The translations under genes were made by a program, and so were the position numbers. Shown here piece after piece: positions 61,538 to 64,000 of a stretch of 64,000 bases of DNA (within the stretch, counting starts at the first letter, position 1; every line of letters begins with the position of its first letter). The DNA is from JABDGM01 sp963738665. GTDB taxonomy: Bacteria; Planctomycetota; Planctomycetia; Pirellulales; Lacipirellulaceae. The DNA lies in NCBI GenBank assembly GCA_963738665.1, contig CAVTXL010000001.1:93099-157098 (forward strand), read 5' to 3'. The notes under the pieces are model-generated. The model was not told the origin of the DNA and did no database searches. It was given only the letters and a program-made list of their open reading frames with translations.

Positions 61538-63134
61538 ATGTCCCCCGTCCCCCGCTATCTCGTCTCCTTCCACGCCAAGCAGATCCCGCACCACTTTGTC
61601 GACGTGCTGGTGATCGGCGCAGGCATCGCCGGCCTGCGGGCGGCAATGGAAATCGACCCGCGGCTGTCCCTATTGGTCATTACCAAAGACGCAATGGAGG
61701 AGTCGAACAGCAATTATGCTCAGGGCGGCATCGCCAGCGTGATTGACCCCGGCGATAACTTCGCCAACCACGTCGAGGATACGCTCGTCGCCGGCGCCAA
61801 CCTGTGCGACCGCGAGGTCGTCGAGATGGTCGTCCGCAAAGCGCCCGGCCACATTCGCGAGCTTATCGATTGGGGCACGCGATTCGACACCGAGCAGGGC
61901 GAGCTCATACTCGGCCGCGAGGGTGGCCACAGCCATCGCCGCATTGTGCACGCGCTGGGCGACGCCACCGGCCACGAAGTAATGCGGGCGATGATCCAAC
62001 GGGCCCGCGAACACCAAGCCCAGTTCTGGCCCAACACGTTCACCGTCGACCTCCTCACGCACGAGGGCCGGTGCCGCGGCGCGCTCGTCTGGCACGCCCG
62101 GCACGGCCGCACCTTCATTTGGGCCAAGCAGACGATTCTGTGCACCGGCGGCGCGGGCCAGGTCTATCGCGAAACGACGAATCCCGAGGTGGCGACGGGC
62201 GACGGGCACGCAATCGCCTATCGCGCCGGCGCCGAGATGCGCGACATGGAATTCATGCAGTTCCACCCGACGATGCTCTACATCGCCGGCGGCAGCCGCA
62301 GCCTGATCACCGAGGCCATGCGCGGCGAGGGAGCTTGGCTTGTCGACGCCGCCGGCCGGCGATTCATGCCCGATTTCGATGAGCGGGCCGAGCTGGCCCC
62401 CCGCGACGTCGTGAGCCAGGCGATCGTCGCCCAGATGGAAAAGACCCGCGCGCCCAGCGTGTTCCTCGACCTCAGCCACCTGGACGCGGCGCACGTTCGT
62501 AAACGCTTCCCCGGCATCGCCCGCACGTGCGCCGAGTTCGGGATCGACATCGCGACCGACCCCATCCCCGTGCGGCCCGGGGCCCACTATATGATCGGCG
62601 GCGTGACGGTCGACCGCGTTGGCCGCACCCGTCTCCCCGGCCTGTGGGCGGCCGGCGAAGTCACCTCGAGCGGCCTGCACGGGGCCAATCGTTTGGCGTC
62701 GAATAGCTTGCTCGAAGGCCTCGTCTTTGGCGCGGGCCGGGGCCAATGCTTCGGCCGCCGCGGCGAAAGAAGCGGATACGTTTCAAGCGATTCCGCTTGT
62801 GAATTCGGCCGTCGAGCCGCCCACCGAGCCGCTCGATCTGGTCGACATTCGCAACTCGCTCAAAAGCTTGATGTGGCGCGCGGCCGGCGTCCGCCGCAGC
62901 GGCCCGTCGCTCGCAGAAGCGGCCACAACTATTCGCCGGTGGTGTCGCTACGCACTTACTCGCCAGCTCGCAAATCCCGAAGGCTGGGAGCTGCAAAACA
63001 TGCTCACCATCGCCAGCCTGATGGTCGACGCCGCGCTAGTCCGCGAAGAATCGCGCGGTGTTCACCTCCGCACCGATTTCCCCGCAAACGACGACGCCCA
63101 CTGGCGGCGGCATTTGACGTTCGTTCGCAATTAA
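61538..63134 (+). CDS. nadB: L-aspartate oxidase (one frameshift)
   Basis: NadB oxidises L-aspartate to iminoaspartate, the first step of NAD synthesis. Motifs: DVLVIGAGIAGLRAAMEIDP (FAD), ESNSNYAQGGIASVIDPGDN, REGGHSHRRIVHALGDATGH, EFMQFHPTMLYIAGGSRSLI, VRPGAHYMIGGVTVDRVGRT and GEVTSSGLHGANRLASNSLL. After EGLVFGA, near 62745, the frame changes. It continues SAAAKEADTFQAIPLVNSAV, IRNSLKSLMWRAAGVRRSG and ends at 63132-63134, giving the normal C-terminal helical domain. Restored length is about 531 residues. Confidence 0.9.
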
Positions 63135-63182
63135 CCGGGCAGCCTGGTCCGCACACCACAGCCTGACGTCACCGGCGGACGT

Positions 63183-63602
63183 TCACTTCGACAAATGTCG
63201 GCGCCTATGCTCAGCCAGTTTGTTCGCTTTCCTGAATGCGCCCCAGGCCACTTTGGCATATGCCTTGCCAAGCTGCGCGAGCCTGCAGCGCCGCACGTCG
63301 ATTGATCGCTGCTCTTTGTCCGCCTCCTGGACGAGAACAAATGGCAGGCAGACTCGTTTCACCTGCATCGGCACGCCGCCCGCCGCCGGCAAGAAGCGGA
63401 CCCTTACCGGCTGCTCGCGCGGCAGCGTGGTTTCGTCGGTGCACCAATAGAACGACGGAACTTCCCAGACCTCATCCAGCACTGTCACGAACTGACCGCG
63501 CACGATCTCCTCGGGCGCAAGCGGGCGGGCCAGCATCGCGCTTGCGTGGCGCGGCCGCGCTGCTTCAGAAGCGCACGATTCGTCGGGACGAGAAGATGCC
63601 AT
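63183..63602 (-). CDS. Conserved-looking protein of unknown function
   Basis: The 139 residues start MASSRPDESCASEAARPRHA and contain EEIVRGQFVTVLDEVWEVPS, FYWCTDETTLPREQPVRVRF and VKRVCLPFVLVQEADKEQRS, then a basic helical end. The block from EIVRG to RRCRLA looks globular and conserved, and I associate it with planctomycetes. An in-frame ATG 36 bases upstream is possible. No function is assigned. Confidence 0.55.
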   Translation of the reverse strand: MASSRPDESCASEAARPRHASAMLARPLAPEEIVRGQFVTVLDEVWEVPSFYWCTDETTLPREQPVRVRFLPAAGGVPMQVKRVCLPFVLVQEADKEQRSIDVRRCRLAQLGKAYAKVAWGAFRKANKLAEHRRRHLSK

Positions 63603-63698
63603 GAACCTGGAGACACCGCGAATGGCCCCAGGGTTCACACGTCCAATCGCAACGAGGCGATTTGCGCTGCTTTGACCTCAACAGGATGCGCTTCCCCA

Positions 63699-64000
63699 TC
63701 AATTGCCGTCCGGCGCTCGGCCCGTATACTCGCGGCTCGGCGGCAGCGAAAAGTCTTCTATGGAGTCCGGCCGCGCAGGGTCGAATTTCGGCAAATCGTC
63801 GACTAGTTGCTGGGCCAGGTCGGGCTTTACTTGGCGAATTCCTTCGACAATGCACTTGGCCAGCTCGTAGGCGCCGTAGTTGTCGTGATGGGTCGGGTCC
63901 CGCTGGCCGCCGGCCAGGGCGAACGCCTGCGGCGACTTTCTCCGGTCCGATCGCCTCATACAAAGTGACGCTCATCGAGTGCAGGTCAATGAACGGCACG
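63699..64000 (-). CDS. Rhamnogalacturonan acetylesterase-like SGNH hydrolase, C-terminal part (one frameshift)
   Basis: The N-terminus lies outside the window. The visible part reads PFIDLHSMSVTLYEAIGPEK, changes frame near 63938, then SPQAFALAGGQRDPTHHDNY and GAYELAKCIVEGIRQVKPDL to a stop at 63699. The DPTHHDNYGAYELAK block, with its catalytic Asp/His pair, is typical of rhamnogalacturonan acetylesterases of the SGNH/GDSL class, which deacetylate pectin-type polysaccharides outside the cell. Confidence 0.75.

Noticed and set aside
1..64000. tRNA or rRNA genes
   Set aside because: I scanned intergenic regions for T-loop-like GTTCGA motifs with acceptor pairing and found none convincing; a tRNA search program would be decisive.

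Overview
The window reads as a chromosomal segment of a planctomycete, most likely of the Pirellulales type. The evidence is the split glycine-dehydrogenase genes (gcvPA and gcvPB), an archaeal/eukaryote-type prolyl-tRNA synthetase, an ABC ATPase / permease-GldG fusion / DUF4340 block, a Ser/Thr kinase with an internal membrane helix, an lpxK gene, several short proteins of a kind I associate with planctomycetes, high GC, loose gene packing on both strands and many short dispersed palindromic repeats. This is inference from gene content; no rRNA or tRNA gene was seen.

Layout. 0-8 kb: DUF4416 protein (cut by the edge), proS, a YhaM-like exoribonuclease, an XRE regulator split by an IS5-type element, RNase R and a DUF2071 protein. 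8-15 kb: the glycine cleavage locus gcvT-gcvH-gcvPA-gcvPB plus a lipoate-ligase-family gene; between gcvPA and gcvPB lie a REP-associated-type Y1 transposase flanked by inverted hairpin repeats and a broken SUKH gene. 15-23 kb: FHA protein, small unknowns, TPR lipoprotein, DJ-1/PfpI protein, glycosyltransferase, fumarylacetoacetase-family enzyme and membrane proteins. 23-29 kb: the ABC/GldG/DUF4340 unit on the minus strand. 29-43 kb: a DUF433/DUF5615 toxin-antitoxin pair, MFS exporter, secreted unknown, mobA, gltA, small HTH/zinc-ribbon and acidic proteins, Ser/Thr kinase, lpxK, BON-domain protein and an acyl-CoA-dehydrogenase-family protein. 43.4-51 kb: a defence-like accessory island. 51.7-64 kb: alpha-glucan phosphorylase, diguanylate cyclase, metF, a 1354-residue membrane protein with a long low-complexity domain, nadB, an unknown and an edge-cut rhamnogalacturonan-acetylesterase-like gene.

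The island is the most unusual part. The head (43384-43521) and tail (49420-49617) of one type IIG restriction-modification gene appear to flank a second, heavily frameshifted type IIG gene. That second gene is followed by small cargo genes punctuated by two 'tail-only' mini-ORFs that repeat its C-terminal end. The cargo is a one-helix membrane protein, a DUF3800 protein, a DUF6883/DUF4926 pair and one unknown. A Fic gene with a striking two-unit inverted-repeat array just before its start closes the island.

Two themes run through the window. First, short dispersed repeats sit inside genes or supply their last codons and stop (gcvT, gcvPA, gcvPB, rnr and the 1354-residue gene). Second, there are more than twenty apparent frameshifts, concentrated in the island but also in housekeeping genes such as nadB, rnr and glgP. 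Either real decay or uncorrected indels in the assembly could explain this, so genes described here as broken should be read with that in mind.
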